DNA of 48,679 bases from an uncultured bacterium (lineage in GTDB: Bacteria; Verrucomicrobiota; Kiritimatiellia; RFP12; UBA1067): assembly GCA_902761275.1 (NCBI GenBank), contig CACWJS010000026.1, positions 1 to 48,679 on the forward strand. The letters run 5' to 3'. Numbering within the stretch: position 1 is the stretch's first letter; each line of letters starts with the position of its first letter. This document shows, one piece after another, positions 23,665 to 31,962 of this stretch. Position numbers and translations under genes: made by a program. The notes beneath the pieces were generated by a model. It saw only the letters and a list, made by a program, of their open reading frames with translations, ran no database searches and was not told the origin of the DNA.

Positions 23665-24763
23665 ATGAAGTTCTGGGGCATAACCGGCACCAACGGCAAG
23701 ACGACGACGACTTGGATCTTCGCCGAGTTCGTCAAGGCATTTCTACACCGGCTACACGACGCCGCCGCTCGCGCAGCTGAAGGAGATATACGCCGCGATG
23801 GAGCAAAACGGCTGCACCGACTGCGTTATGGAAGTCTCGAGCCACGCGATCCACCAGAACCGCGTGGGCTTTGGCGAAGTCACGTCTTTTTCTGGCGGCG
23901 CGTTCACGAACATTTCGGAAGACCACCTCGACTACCACAAGACGATGGAGGAATACTTCCGCGTCAAACTCTCGTTCGCCGAGCGGATTGCACGGGAAAA
24001 TTCGTCCGGCAAGGCACCTCCTTTCGCCGTCTGCATCGATGGCGAGGGAGGCGAGAGAATGTACGAGGCATGCCGCAAAATCCCCGGACTGGACGTCTTC
24101 CCCGTGTCGGCAAAGCCCGCTGTGTTTGACTTATCGAAGCTCCAGCTTGTCGGCGACTACAACAAGTCCAACGTCGCCCTTGCAGCCGCGCTTGCCCTTG
24201 TTGCCGGGGTTCCGTATGATGCCATACAGCGCACGATTCCGACGCTTGCGCCGCGCTGGGGTCGGCTTGAGCGCGTTACTAATCCTGCCGTCAAGGCGGC
24301 GGTCTATGTTGACTTTGCGCACACGCCCGACGGCCTCGAAAAAGTCCTTTCCGCCGCGCGCAGCTTTACGCCGCAGGGCGGCCGTCTCTGGGTTGTGTTC
24401 GGCGCAGGCGGCGATCGCGATCCGATGAAGCGCCCGCTTATGGGCGAGGCCTGCGCCAAGCTTGCTGACTCACTTGTTGTCACGAGCGACAATCCGCGAA
24501 GCGAAGATCCTGCAAAGATCATTGACGCGATAATTGAGGGCGTCAAACGGGTGTCGGCAAAGCCGTCGCTCGTCCGAGTTGAGCCAGATCGCCGCGAGGC
24601 GATTTCGTTTGCGCTCGCGAACGCCGGTCCCAGCGATGTCGTGATCATTGCGGGCAAGGGGCATGAGACGACGCAGGAGATTGCCGGCGTGAAGCATCCG
24701 TTCGACGACCGCGAAGTCGTCCGCGCTTTTGCCAAAAGGCCCGACGCCCCGGCGTCTTTATAA
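23665..24763 (+). pseudogene. murE: murE-like Mur ligase, N-terminally short and frameshifted
   Basis: MurE adds the third residue of the peptidoglycan stem peptide. The start MKFWGITGTNGKTTTT (P-loop) begins directly at the ATP domain, so the usual substrate-binding domain of about 100 residues is absent. After FAEFVKA (ending 23739) the frame shifts by one base, and homology resumes at FYTGYTTPPLAQLKE (23741). Compared with E. coli MurE about 19 residues are missing there. The rest is intact to 24763: VMEVSSHAIHQNRVG, GAFTNISEDHLDYH, YFRVKLSF (carbamylated Lys), SDNPRSEDP (meso-DAP-type DNPR motif) and GKGHET. It could be a true pseudogene or an assembly error of about 56 or 59 bp. Confidence 0.8.
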
Positions 24764-24773
24764 CGCAAAGAAA

Positions 24774-24782
24774 TGGTATAAT
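24774..24782 (+). promoter_or_regulatory. Extended -10 promoter of the fumarase-type gene
   Basis: TGGTATAAT ends 7 nt before the ATG at 24790, with no ribosome binding site. Confidence 0.65.
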
Positions 24783-24789
24783 CTACAGT

Positions 24790-25635
24790 ATGAACATCGT
24801 CGAGAAACTTGCAGGGCTCATACGCGACACCAGTTCGTCGCTTCCGTCGGACGTGGAAGCGGCAATAAAAAAGGCCTTTCGTGGCGAGCCGCGCGGGTCA
24901 TCTGCATCCGTCGTCCTCGGGACGATACTCGACAACGTGCGTCTCGCGCGGAAGATCGGCTCGCCGCTTTGCCAGGACACCGGGACTCTTGCGTTCTACA
25001 TCGACGCCTCGCTTCGCCGCAAGGTCTCGCCCGCAGTCATCAAGAAGGCAGTCGCGCTTGCGACTGCACGCGGGTATCTGAGAAAGAACTGCATCGACTC
25101 CGTGACAGGCAAGTCCTACGACGACAACTGCGCGGACGGGGCTCCCGTTATTCACTACGTCGACTGGCAGAAGCCGGGGTGTGTGACGCTTGTCATGAAG
25201 GGCGGTGGTAGCGAGAACATGTCGCGCCAGTATTCGCTGCCCGACGCGTCGCTCGCGGCGGGGCGCGATCTTGCGGGCGTGAGGAAATGCATCCTTGACG
25301 CGGTCCGTAAGGCGCAGGGCTTTGGCTGCGCGCCCGGAATACTCGGCGTGTGCATTGGCGGCGACCGCGCGACTGCGTATGAAGTGGCGAAAGAGCAGCT
25401 TCTCCGTCCGCTTGGCGCTGCCGGCGCGTCGAAGGACGCGACGCTCAAGCGGCTTGAGAAGGAAATCCTGAAAGACGCCAACTCTCTCGGCATAGGCCCG
25501 ATGGGACTTGGCGGCAAGACGACGCTTCTCGGCGTCAGGATTGCGGCGCGTCCGCGCGTTCCCGCGAGCTTCTTCGTGACCATCGCCTATATGTGCTGGG
25601 CGTGTCGCCGCAGAGAGATTTGCGTGTTGGCGTAA
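24790..25635 (+). CDS. Class I fumarate hydratase / L(+)-tartrate dehydratase, alpha-type subunit
   Basis: The 281-residue protein matches the N-terminal half of class I fumarases, which carries the [4Fe-4S] cluster. Cluster cysteines lie in PLCQDTG (near residue 59), GFGCAPGILGVCIGG (near 178) and probably the Cys of YDDNCADGAPV. GIGPMGLGGKTTLLGV and ASFFVTIAYMCWA near the C-terminus are conserved. Two-subunit enzymes need a beta chain with the second half; none follows, since the next gene is the SWIM protein. The beta gene may lie elsewhere or be lost. Fumarase and tartrate dehydratase cannot be told apart here. Confidence 0.85.
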   Translation: MNIVEKLAGLIRDTSSSLPSDVEAAIKKAFRGEPRGSSASVVLGTILDNVRLARKIGSPLCQDTGTLAFYIDASLRRKVSPAVIKKAVALATARGYLRKNCIDSVTGKSYDDNCADGAPVIHYVDWQKPGCVTLVMKGGGSENMSRQYSLPDASLAAGRDLAGVRKCILDAVRKAQGFGCAPGILGVCIGGDRATAYEVAKEQLLRPLGAAGASKDATLKRLEKEILKDANSLGIGPMGLGGKTTLLGVRIAARPRVPASFFVTIAYMCWACRRREICVLA

Positions 25636-25680
25636 GTGTGAGAGAGCGGCCTCGCGTTGGAAGGCAAAGGCGCGTATTTT

Positions 25681-25689
25681 TGATATAAT
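25681..25689 (+). promoter_or_regulatory. Extended -10 promoter of the SWIM gene
   Basis: TGATATAAT ends 6 nt before the GTG start at 25696; no ribosome binding site lies between. Confidence 0.6.
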
Positions 25690-25695
25690 TGCGGG

Positions 25696-26280
25696 GTGTC
25701 TAAAAAGAACTATCCGATCAGGATTCCGCGTTTTGCCGCGGGCATTCGCGCGCAGGAACCGCGTGCGGGCGGCGGTCGCACATGGTGGGGCCGCCGCTGG
25801 ATAGAGACACTTGAACGCATGGGGCTCGGCGCGCGGCTCGGTCGCGGCAAGAATTACGCAGTCTCCGGCCAGGTGACGGAAATGCGCCTTGCGGGTCCGC
25901 ATGTCGAAGCATCCGTAGTCGGTGTGCGCGAAGATCCATACGGCGTCACGGTCGACTTTCGCGTTCCTGAGGGCGAGGCGCACGCGGCGATAGTCGCGGC
26001 GATCAGAAAAGAGCCAATGCTTGCGGCGCGGCTTCTCGACGACGACATGCCGACGGAAATTGAGTCGATTTTCCGCGCCGCTGGCTTCGATCTCTTCCCG
26101 GGTGGCAAGCTTGCGCCAGGGAAATACGACATGACGACTGCCTGCAGCTGCCCGGACTACGCGAATCCGTGCAAGCACGTCGCGGCGGTGCTGCTTGTGC
26201 TTGGCGAGGAAATCGCTCGCCGTCCGCTAACGCTTTTGGAATTGCGCGGCATCGAGGAGGAGGAGCTTTATGAGGTCTGA
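25696..26280 (+). CDS. SWIM zinc-finger protein
   Basis: The GTG start gives MSKKNYPIRIPRFAAGIRAQ. The 194-residue protein has the conserved N-terminal TWWGRRWIETLE and, near residue 148, a SWIM finger CSCPDYANPCKHVAAVLLVLG (CxCx6CxH). In other bacteria such proteins sit beside SNF2-family helicases and are thought to bind DNA or protein. No helicase is adjacent here. A 58-residue reading frame overlaps the 3' end and looks like the continuation found within longer SWIM proteins. Confidence 0.85.
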   Translation: MSKKNYPIRIPRFAAGIRAQEPRAGGGRTWWGRRWIETLERMGLGARLGRGKNYAVSGQVTEMRLAGPHVEASVVGVREDPYGVTVDFRVPEGEAHAAIVAAIRKEPMLAARLLDDDMPTEIESIFRAAGFDLFPGGKLAPGKYDMTTACSCPDYANPCKHVAAVLLVLGEEIARRPLTLLELRGIEEEELYEV

Positions 26281-26446
26281 TCCGCCTGTCCTGCGACGCC
26301 TCGGTCCCGTCCCGTTCTGGCGCGGCGAGCAAAAGTGCCTATCCGTCCTCGAGCCGATCTATCGCAGGGCGATGGAGAATGCGCGTAGCGCACTCGGGCG
26401 AGCGCCTTCCGAGGACAAGGAAGCTAAAAAGCGGGAGGAGAAATGA
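26270..26446 (+). CDS. 58-residue protein coupled to the SWIM gene
   Basis: The ATG at 26270 lies inside the 3' end of the SWIM gene behind a strong AGGAGGAGG, and the stop TGA overlaps the ATG of the transporter gene (ATGA). The product begins MRSDPPVLRRLGPVPFWRGE and continues with SVLEPIYRRAMENARSAL, ending in a Lys/Glu tail. The LGPVPFWRG and LEPIYRxA parts resemble the C-terminal segment of longer SWIM proteins, so this may be a split-off domain. The tight overlaps on both sides support translation. Confidence 0.65.
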   Translation: MRSDPPVLRRLGPVPFWRGEQKCLSVLEPIYRRAMENARSALGRAPSEDKEAKKREEK

Positions 26447-27660
26447 GGGAAAAGCTCGCAAGCCGCCTTGGCTTCATATTCCTGTCCGCCGGGTGCGCGA
26501 TAGGGCTCGGGAATGTATGGCGCTTTCCGTATGTCGCGGGCAAGTCTGGTGGCGGGCTTTTCGTCCTCGCGTATCTCGCCTGCCTCGCGCTTCTCGGGAT
26601 CCCTGTCCTCGTCATGGAGTTCGCGGCCGGTCGCGCTGCCGGGCGGTCGATTGCTAAGATGCACGAATCCCTCGTTCCCGAGAAGAAGGCATGGCAGCTC
26701 CACGGCATTGGCGGTTTTATCGCCAACCTTGTCTTGATGATGTTCTACACGGTCATCACGGGCTGGATGCTGATTTACTTCTGCCGAATGACGGCGGGTA
26801 GATTCACTGGACTCGACGCAGCTGGCGTTGGTGCTGCGTTTTCATCGATGCTCGGGGAGCCGCTGACGATGCATGTGGCGGCGGTCGTAGTCATAGCCGT
26901 TGCCGCCATTGTATGTGCCGCAGGGCTGCAACGTGGGCTTGAGCGCGTGACAAAGATTCTTATGGTGTGTCTTCTGGCCCTCATCTTTGTACTCGCGGCG
27001 CGAAGTTTGATCATAGGCCGTCACCATGCGCTTCTTGGGGAGGCGGTAAATGTCGCTGTTCTCGACACAGGCGTGGCGATCGCGGCAGGGCTAATAATAA
27101 TCCCCGCTTGCTTCGCGTTTGGCATTGAACCAGGGCAGGGCCCTGGGCTTGTCTTCGTGACTCTGCCCAATGTCTTCAACTCAATGCCGCTCGGTCGGCT
27201 CTGGGGGGCGCTTTTCTTCCTCTTTATGAGTTTCGCCGCGCTTACGACGGTCCTCGCCGTCTTCGAGAATGTCGTTGCCTGCGTTATGGACTACACGGGG
27301 TTCAGTCGTCGCCGCGCCTGCCGTGTCTGCGGTGTCGCCCTCGTGTTCCTCTCGCTCCCGTGCGTCCTCGGATTCAATGTCTGGTCGGCGTTCAAGCCGT
27401 TTGGCGAGGGCTCGTGCGTTCTTGATCTTGAGGACTTCATAGTCAGCGACATCTTCCTTCCCCTCGGCGCCCTCGCGTTCGCGTTCTTCTGCTGCCATCG
27501 CTACGGCTGGGGCTGGGAGAGGTTTCTCGCCGAGGCCAACGCCGGTGAGGGTAGGCGTTTCCCCTCATGGCTTCGGCTCTACTGCGCCTATGCGGTGCCG
27601 CTTGTCGTCTTCGCCATATTCGTTCTCGGGCTACTTCGCCGCTTCCACGTCGTCCAGTAG
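26443..27660 (+). CDS. Sodium-dependent transporter of the NSS/SNF family
   Basis: The 405-residue, 10-11 helix membrane protein begins with the family signature SRLGFIFLSAGCAIGLGNVW and RFPYVAGKSGGGLFVLAY, which forms the Na+ and substrate site in helix 1 of LeuT. Later features are PVLVMEFAAGR, YTVITGWMLIYF, FGIEPGQGPGLVFVTLPNVF (helix 6 region) and FLFMSFAALTTVLAVFENVV. Members import amino acids or amines with sodium. It is shorter than LeuT, in keeping with 11-helix bacterial members. It is coupled to the small upstream gene. Confidence 0.93.
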   Translation: MREKLASRLGFIFLSAGCAIGLGNVWRFPYVAGKSGGGLFVLAYLACLALLGIPVLVMEFAAGRAAGRSIAKMHESLVPEKKAWQLHGIGGFIANLVLMMFYTVITGWMLIYFCRMTAGRFTGLDAAGVGAAFSSMLGEPLTMHVAAVVVIAVAAIVCAAGLQRGLERVTKILMVCLLALIFVLAARSLIIGRHHALLGEAVNVAVLDTGVAIAAGLIIIPACFAFGIEPGQGPGLVFVTLPNVFNSMPLGRLWGALFFLFMSFAALTTVLAVFENVVACVMDYTGFSRRRACRVCGVALVFLSLPCVLGFNVWSAFKPFGEGSCVLDLEDFIVSDIFLPLGALAFAFFCCHRYGWGWERFLAEANAGEGRRFPSWLRLYCAYAVPLVVFAIFVLGLLRRFHVVQ

Positions 27661-27910
27661 CCGTTTGCGACTGCGGGAGAGGGGCGCAACGAGTTATTTA
27701 GGCAAAGTCAATGGGATGGGGGCGCTGGCGCGCGACCACGAAACGCGGCGCATCCGACGCGCGGTTTCGCCGCTTTAGAATGTGCATAGCCGCATTGTCT
27801 TGAAGGTCGAATTGCCGATACATTTGCAAAGATAAAGCAGACTGATGGCAACGACCTTCGCCATGCGTCTCTGCGCCTTCCAGACCTTCGGTCCGCGTCG
27901 GATGCCCGCG

Positions 27911-27963
27911 ACACGAATGCCGCCTACGCGGCACACGAATACGCCCTTTGGGGCTACACGAAT
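27911..27963. repeat. ACACGAAT-hairpin repeat block (left)
   Basis: ACACGAAT occurs at 27911, 27933 and 27956, spaced 22 and 23 bp. The first interval is the hairpin GCCGC-CTAC-GCGGC; the second contains GCCC-TTTG-GGGC. It is mirrored in opposite orientation at 28109. Confidence 0.7.
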
Positions 27964-28004
27964 TTTGGACAACTATTTGCTATAATTGTCGCCTTGCGAA
28001 CAAG

Positions 28005-28093
28005 GGATTGATATACCCAGACGAATGCTACGCAATTCGCGGAGCGATCTATGATGTCCACAACGAGATGGGCAGCGGATTCAAGGAAGCAAC
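28005..28093 (+). pseudogene. Remnant of a GxxExxY-type protein gene
   Basis: The frame reads LIYPDECYAIRGAIYDVHNE then MGSGFKEA, which matches the first 28 residues of GxxExxY proteins (PD-(D/E)XK-like, typically LIYxEESYxIIGAxxEVHxx then LGPGFLEAVY). It then runs into the right repeat block instead of continuing VYxEAL. Only about a quarter of the gene remains. A TATAAT at 27981-27986 precedes it. Confidence 0.6.
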
Positions 28094-28108
28094 GGGCTTT
28101 GTGATTCC

Positions 28109-28148
28109 ATTCGTGAAAATTCGTGTGCGGCGAAGGCCGCATTCGTGA
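28109..28148. repeat. ATTCGTG-hairpin repeat block (right)
   Basis: ATTCGTG occurs at 28109, 28119 and 28141; between the last two lies the hairpin GCGGC-GAAG-GCCGC. This is the inverted counterpart of the block at 27911, so the GxxExxY remnant is bracketed by inverted repeats. Confidence 0.7.
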
Positions 28149-28346
28149 CCGGCGAGGCGATGAAACCCGCAGGGTTGGCGGTGTCGCGGACGCGACGCCC
28201 GGCGAAGCCGAGGCGCGGCGCGGCCACGGCAGCGCCCAGTCGCCATCGGGCGACTAATCGCGGCGACGTTGACATATCGCGTCTTCGTGCATAAAAGTCT
28301 CGCTGCACCCGCGGGAGAGGATTCGCGCACACGAATTTCCGATTTA

Positions 28347-28355
28347 TGGTATAAT
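28347..28355 (+). promoter_or_regulatory. Extended -10 promoter of the GH109-like gene
   Basis: TGGTATAAT ends 25 nt before the ATG at 28381, and GGAGG lies at 28371-28375. This is one of the few promoters here with a conventional leader. Confidence 0.6.
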
Positions 28356-28380
28356 GTCGTTAGTCAAAACGGAGGACAAC

Positions 28381-29790
28381 ATGAAAACAGATCGCAGGGA
28401 GTTTCTTAAGGGTGCGGCGTGGATGGGTGCGGCGGCGGCTGTCGTCGGCTGCTCCACGACAAAGGGCTTCGGCTTCGGCGACGGAGGGTCGATGGCGACT
28501 TTCGCCGACAAGCCGTTCAAGAAGCTCAGGGTCGGCATCGTGGGCCTTGGCCGCGGTGGTGCCGGCGTCAACGGCTTCAACGCAATCCCCGGCTGCGAGA
28601 TTACCGCAATCTGCGACCTTAACGCCGTGCGCATCAAGCGTACGCTCGACGCGACCGCAAAGGCTGGCCGCCCCGCCCCCAAGGTCTACACCGGCGGCCC
28701 CGAAGAGTGGAAGAAGCTCTGCGACGACGAGAACGTCGATCTCGTCTACAATGCAACGCCGTGGGAGCTCCACGTGCCAATTGCCCTCTACGCGATGAAC
28801 GCCGGCAAGCACGTCGCTACCGAGGTTCCCTCGGCGTTTACCGTCGACGAGTGCTGGGAGCTTGTCGAGACTTCCGAGCGGCTCAAGCGTCACTGCATGC
28901 AGCTCGAGAACTGCTGCTACGGCGAAATCGAGATGCTCGCCCTGAACCTCTGCCGTCTTGGCAAGCTTGGTGATCTCGTCCATGCCGAGGGCGCGTACAT
29001 CCACGATTTGAGGGGCTACAACTACGCCGACTGGATCGACGACAAAGGCGGTGACGGTGCATACTGGGAATTCTGGCGCCTCCGTCACAACGCAGTCCAC
29101 AAGGGCAACCAGTACACGACCCACGGTCTCGGCCCGATCTGCTGGTATATGGACGTCAACCGCGGCGACTGCTTCGACTACCTCGTGTCGCTTGAGTCCA
29201 ACCAGTTCAACTTCGAGGCATACGCCAAGGCGGCTTTCCCCAAGGACAACTGGAAGGCGAAACTCAAGGTCGAGATGGGCGACATGAACACGATGCTCAT
29301 CAAGACGAAGAAGGGCCGCTCGATCATGATCCAGCACGACGTGAGCTCGCCCCGTCCCTACAGCCGCATCAATACGATCACCGGCACGAAGGGGCTTCTC
29401 TGCGACTATCCCTACCGTGTCGCCTGGGAGGACAAGCCCGGCGCAGGCGCCCACTCGTTCTTTGCGGACGAAAAGGCCGAGGAGATCCGCAAGGAGTTCA
29501 TGCATCCGCTCTGGAAACAGTCGGGCGACATGGCGAAGAAGATGGGCGGCCATGGCGGTATGGACTTCCTGATGGTTCTCCGTCTCGCCTACTGCCTGCA
29601 GAACGGCCTTCCGCTCGACCAGAACGTCTACGACCTCGCGAGCTGGTGCTGCCTGTGCGAGCTCAGCGAGAAGTCGGTCAGGAACCGCAGTGCAACGATG
29701 GACATTCCCGATTTCACGCGCGGCGCGTGGAAGACCACGGCGCCTCTCGGCGACCTCTCGGTCGATCTCGGGAAGATGGGGCTTGCGTGA
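28381..29790 (+). CDS. Tat-exported Gfo/Idh/MocA protein of the GH109 type
   Basis: The 469-residue protein starts with a twin-arginine signal (MKTDRREFLKGAAW) followed by a lipobox-like VVGC, so it may be a Tat-exported lipoprotein. An NAD-binding Rossmann fold follows: LRVGIVGLGRGGAGV near 48 and ITAICDLN. Later THGLGPICWYMDVNRGDCFD and GGHGGMDFLM match GH109 enzymes, which hydrolyse alpha-N-acetylgalactosamine through an NAD-dependent redox mechanism. Other secreted Gfo/Idh enzymes are possible. A mucin-sugar role would suit a gut organism. The stop overlaps the GTG of the GtrA gene. Confidence 0.82.
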   Translation: MKTDRREFLKGAAWMGAAAAVVGCSTTKGFGFGDGGSMATFADKPFKKLRVGIVGLGRGGAGVNGFNAIPGCEITAICDLNAVRIKRTLDATAKAGRPAPKVYTGGPEEWKKLCDDENVDLVYNATPWELHVPIALYAMNAGKHVATEVPSAFTVDECWELVETSERLKRHCMQLENCCYGEIEMLALNLCRLGKLGDLVHAEGAYIHDLRGYNYADWIDDKGGDGAYWEFWRLRHNAVHKGNQYTTHGLGPICWYMDVNRGDCFDYLVSLESNQFNFEAYAKAAFPKDNWKAKLKVEMGDMNTMLIKTKKGRSIMIQHDVSSPRPYSRINTITGTKGLLCDYPYRVAWEDKPGAGAHSFFADEKAEEIRKEFMHPLWKQSGDMAKKMGGHGGMDFLMVLRLAYCLQNGLPLDQNVYDLASWCCLCELSEKSVRNRSATMDIPDFTRGAWKTTAPLGDLSVDLGKMGLA

Positions 29791-30296
29791 GGGACTTCAT
29801 CCGTCGTTTTCTCTCGCACGACTGCGGGCCGTTCGCACAGTTCGTCAAGTACGGCGCGATTGGCGTCGCGGCGACGGCTGTGCAGTTCGCCGTCTTCTAT
29901 GTCTTGGCGTCGACATGCCTGAAGTGCCTGACGCCAAGCGACAAGGCGGTTGAGCTGCTGGGGTTGCCGAGTGCCGTCTTCACCGGCGACGAGCCGTGGC
30001 ATCATGCGCGCTGGTTTCTCGCCGGTGTTGCGACTGCCGTCGGGTTTACCGTGGCGAACGTCTTCTGCTGGCTGATGAACCGCGCCTTTGTGTTTCGCCC
30101 TGGCAAGTTCCGCTGGTATGTCGAGTTCGGTATGTTCTTCGGCGTCGCTGCGATTGCTACGGCTATAGCGCTTACGGTTCAGAGCGTTCTTATCGAGTTT
30201 GTCGGCTTGACGACATCTGCCGCGGTCGTAATCGAGGTCGTCGTGTCGTTTATGCTTAACTTTTTCGCCCGCAAATTCTTTATCTTCAAGGGCTGA
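29787..30296 (+). CDS. GtrA-family membrane protein
   Basis: The GTG start overlaps the preceding stop (GTGA). The 169-residue protein has four membrane helices with the family pattern FVKYGAIGVAATAVQFAVFY at the start, GFTVANVFCWLMNRAFVF in the second half and VVSFMLNFFARKFFIFKG at the end. GtrA proteins are thought to flip polyprenyl-linked sugars or act in cell-surface polysaccharide synthesis. A hydrophilic insertion (about residues 45-75) between helices 1 and 2 is longer than usual. Confidence 0.85.
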   Translation: MRDFIRRFLSHDCGPFAQFVKYGAIGVAATAVQFAVFYVLASTCLKCLTPSDKAVELLGLPSAVFTGDEPWHHARWFLAGVATAVGFTVANVFCWLMNRAFVFRPGKFRWYVEFGMFFGVAAIATAIALTVQSVLIEFVGLTTSAAVVIEVVVSFMLNFFARKFFIFKG

Positions 30297-30299
30297 TTA

Positions 30300-30308
30300 T
30301 GGTATAAT
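30300..30308 (+). promoter_or_regulatory. Extended -10 promoter of the secretin gene
   Basis: TGGTATAAT ends 13 nt before the ATG at 30322; no ribosome binding site is present, so the transcript would have at most a few leader bases. Confidence 0.6.
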
Positions 30309-30321
30309 TTGTCCCCAAACA

Positions 30322-31962
30322 ATGAAGAGTTGTGTGCTTTTAATGGCTTTTGTGCCGCTTTTGTTCGTCTCGGCCGTCTTGCGCGGCGACGAGGCGGCGC
30401 AGCCTGCTGCCCCCGCGGCGGCTTCTGCTGAGCCGGTGGATCCAGTGGCGGCCGACTTTGTCGCTTCTCCCGACGTTGACGAGCTTTCGCTTTCAAACGC
30501 CGTTGTCATTGCGGCTGCGGCGGCCAGGGCGTCAGAGGAGGTGCGCGTCGCGGCTGCGGCTGAGGAGCGTGCCGAGCTCATGAAGGAGAAGGCGGCTGCC
30601 GAGGCGAAGGCAGAGGCCTCGCTTGCGCGCCGCCGCATATCTACGCGCACGTTCCGGCTCTCGCACGCCTCTGCTGAGGATGTTGCGGCGAAGCTTAACT
30701 CCACTTGGTCCGGAGATTTCGGCGTCACCTGGAAAATAAACAAGATGGCTATTGCGTTCCCGGAGTCGAACTCCGTGATGATTACCGCGCCCGCCTTGAT
30801 TCTCGAGGCGTGCGAGCAGGTGATTCGCGAGATAGACGTCGAGCCGAAACAGGTCTACATCGAGGCGCGCTTTGTTGAACTTTCCAACAACGTCTTCCAC
30901 GACATCGGCATCGACTGGTCGATGCTCGACGGCATGAGGGGTACGGTCTCGCTTGGCGGCGGCATCCAGAAGAACCGGCTTGGGAAGGGTGTCCAGGACT
31001 ACACGCGCACGGTTAAGGACGGCACTGCGTCGTATACGCTCTCCGGGTCGACCCTGACTGGCGGCGCTGATGGCGACATAACGTATTTCAACGGTACGCT
31101 CGACTTTTCCCAGATGTACGTGATACTTTCTGCTCTTGAGGGCAGCCAGGACGCTAGAATCTTCTCAAACCCCAAGATCATCGTCTCTTCCGGGCGCAAG
31201 GCGACTGTCGACATGACGACGAAGTACCCGAATGTCAAGATTGCTGCGAAGCGCACGACGACTTCGGGGAGCGACTCCCTCGACCTCGACATGCAAATGG
31301 CTGCGATTCCAGGCGAGGACAAGTTCATGTTCGCGAAGGAGGCGTTCTTCAGCTGGGGCATATCGCTTGACGTTACGCCGAGGATCGGCACCAACGGTCT
31401 CATCAACGTCTCTATCGTCCCGACGATCTCTTCGCAGAACGGGTGGGTTGAGTCTGGCACTGAGTCCTCTGCCGACAGCGGCACGATTTCCGCTCGCTTC
31501 CCCGTTATCGAGGTTCAGCGTCTCGTCACCGAGTTCGCCATGGCGAGCGGCACTACGGCGGTGATCGGCGGGCTTTCACGCACCGTCGAGGAGCAGGTCG
31601 ACAACGGAATTCCGCTTCTCCGCGACATTCCGTGGATAGGACCGCGGCTCTTTGGCTCCTCCGCCCGCAAGAAGCAGCAGAAGGAAATCATCGTCTTCGT
31701 AACCGTCGGCCTCGTCGACCCGAACAATACGCACAAGGACGCGGGACTTCCCAAAAACGCCGTCCTCGGCCGCCAGTACACGAAGGGACAGAAGCTCGAG
31801 CCTGGCGACCGTCCGGAGAAGAATCTTGAGGGAATTGGCTCGCTCGACCTGCGCTCGCTTGAAGAGCAGGCGGAAGATCCGCTTCCGCCGCCGCGCCCTG
31901 ACACGTCTTCGTGGATTCCATTTGTAAAGGATCCAAACTACAAAAAGGAGAACAATCAATGA
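30322..31962 (+). CDS. Secretin (GspD/PilQ family outer-membrane channel)
   Basis: The 546-residue protein has a signal peptide (LLMAFVPLLFVSAVLRG), an Ala/Glu-rich coiled region (about 20-105) and one N1-like domain (STRTFRLSHASAEDVAAKLN to VIREIDVEPKQVYIEARFVE). The secretin domain follows, with ILSALEGSQDARIFSNPKII, MASGTTAVIGGLSRTVEEQ and IPLLRDIPWIGPRLFGSSA before KEIIVFVTVGLV. Secretins form multimeric pores for type II secretion or type IV pili. It has fewer N-domains than GspD, and no other secretion genes are adjacent, so the partner system is unknown. The stop overlaps the next start. Confidence 0.88.
   Translation: MKSCVLLMAFVPLLFVSAVLRGDEAAQPAAPAAASAEPVDPVAADFVASPDVDELSLSNAVVIAAAAARASEEVRVAAAAEERAELMKEKAAAEAKAEASLARRRISTRTFRLSHASAEDVAAKLNSTWSGDFGVTWKINKMAIAFPESNSVMITAPALILEACEQVIREIDVEPKQVYIEARFVELSNNVFHDIGIDWSMLDGMRGTVSLGGGIQKNRLGKGVQDYTRTVKDGTASYTLSGSTLTGGADGDITYFNGTLDFSQMYVILSALEGSQDARIFSNPKIIVSSGRKATVDMTTKYPNVKIAAKRTTTSGSDSLDLDMQMAAIPGEDKFMFAKEAFFSWGISLDVTPRIGTNGLINVSIVPTISSQNGWVESGTESSADSGTISARFPVIEVQRLVTEFAMASGTTAVIGGLSRTVEEQVDNGIPLLRDIPWIGPRLFGSSARKKQQKEIIVFVTVGLVDPNNTHKDAGLPKNAVLGRQYTKGQKLEPGDRPEKNLEGIGSLDLRSLEEQAEDPLPPPRPDTSSWIPFVKDPNYKKENNQ

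Larger units (their letters stand above)
27661..28346. other. 690-bp region without an intact gene, rich in hairpins
   Basis: No intact coding sequence is supported. It holds hairpins (for example GCGTCGCGGACGCGACGC near 28182-28200 and AGTCGCC-ATCG-GGCGACT near 28237-28254), the two CACGAAT repeat blocks, and a GxxExxY remnant. A 65-codon minus-strand frame at 27775-27972 exists but has no convincing start context. Confidence 0.6.

Noticed and set aside
23731-23745. Programmed frameshift in the murE-like gene
   Set aside because: No slippery heptamer is present, and about 19 conserved residues are missing as well, so a simple recoding event does not restore the protein.
24741-24754. GACGC-CCCG-GCGTC hairpin as a terminator of the murE-like gene
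   Set aside because: The stem is within the last codons and is followed only by CTTTAT; too weak to call.
27775-27972. 65-codon minus-strand frame
   Set aside because: No ribosome binding site or promoter, unusual composition, and it starts inside the repeat block; kept only as a note in the intergenic entry.
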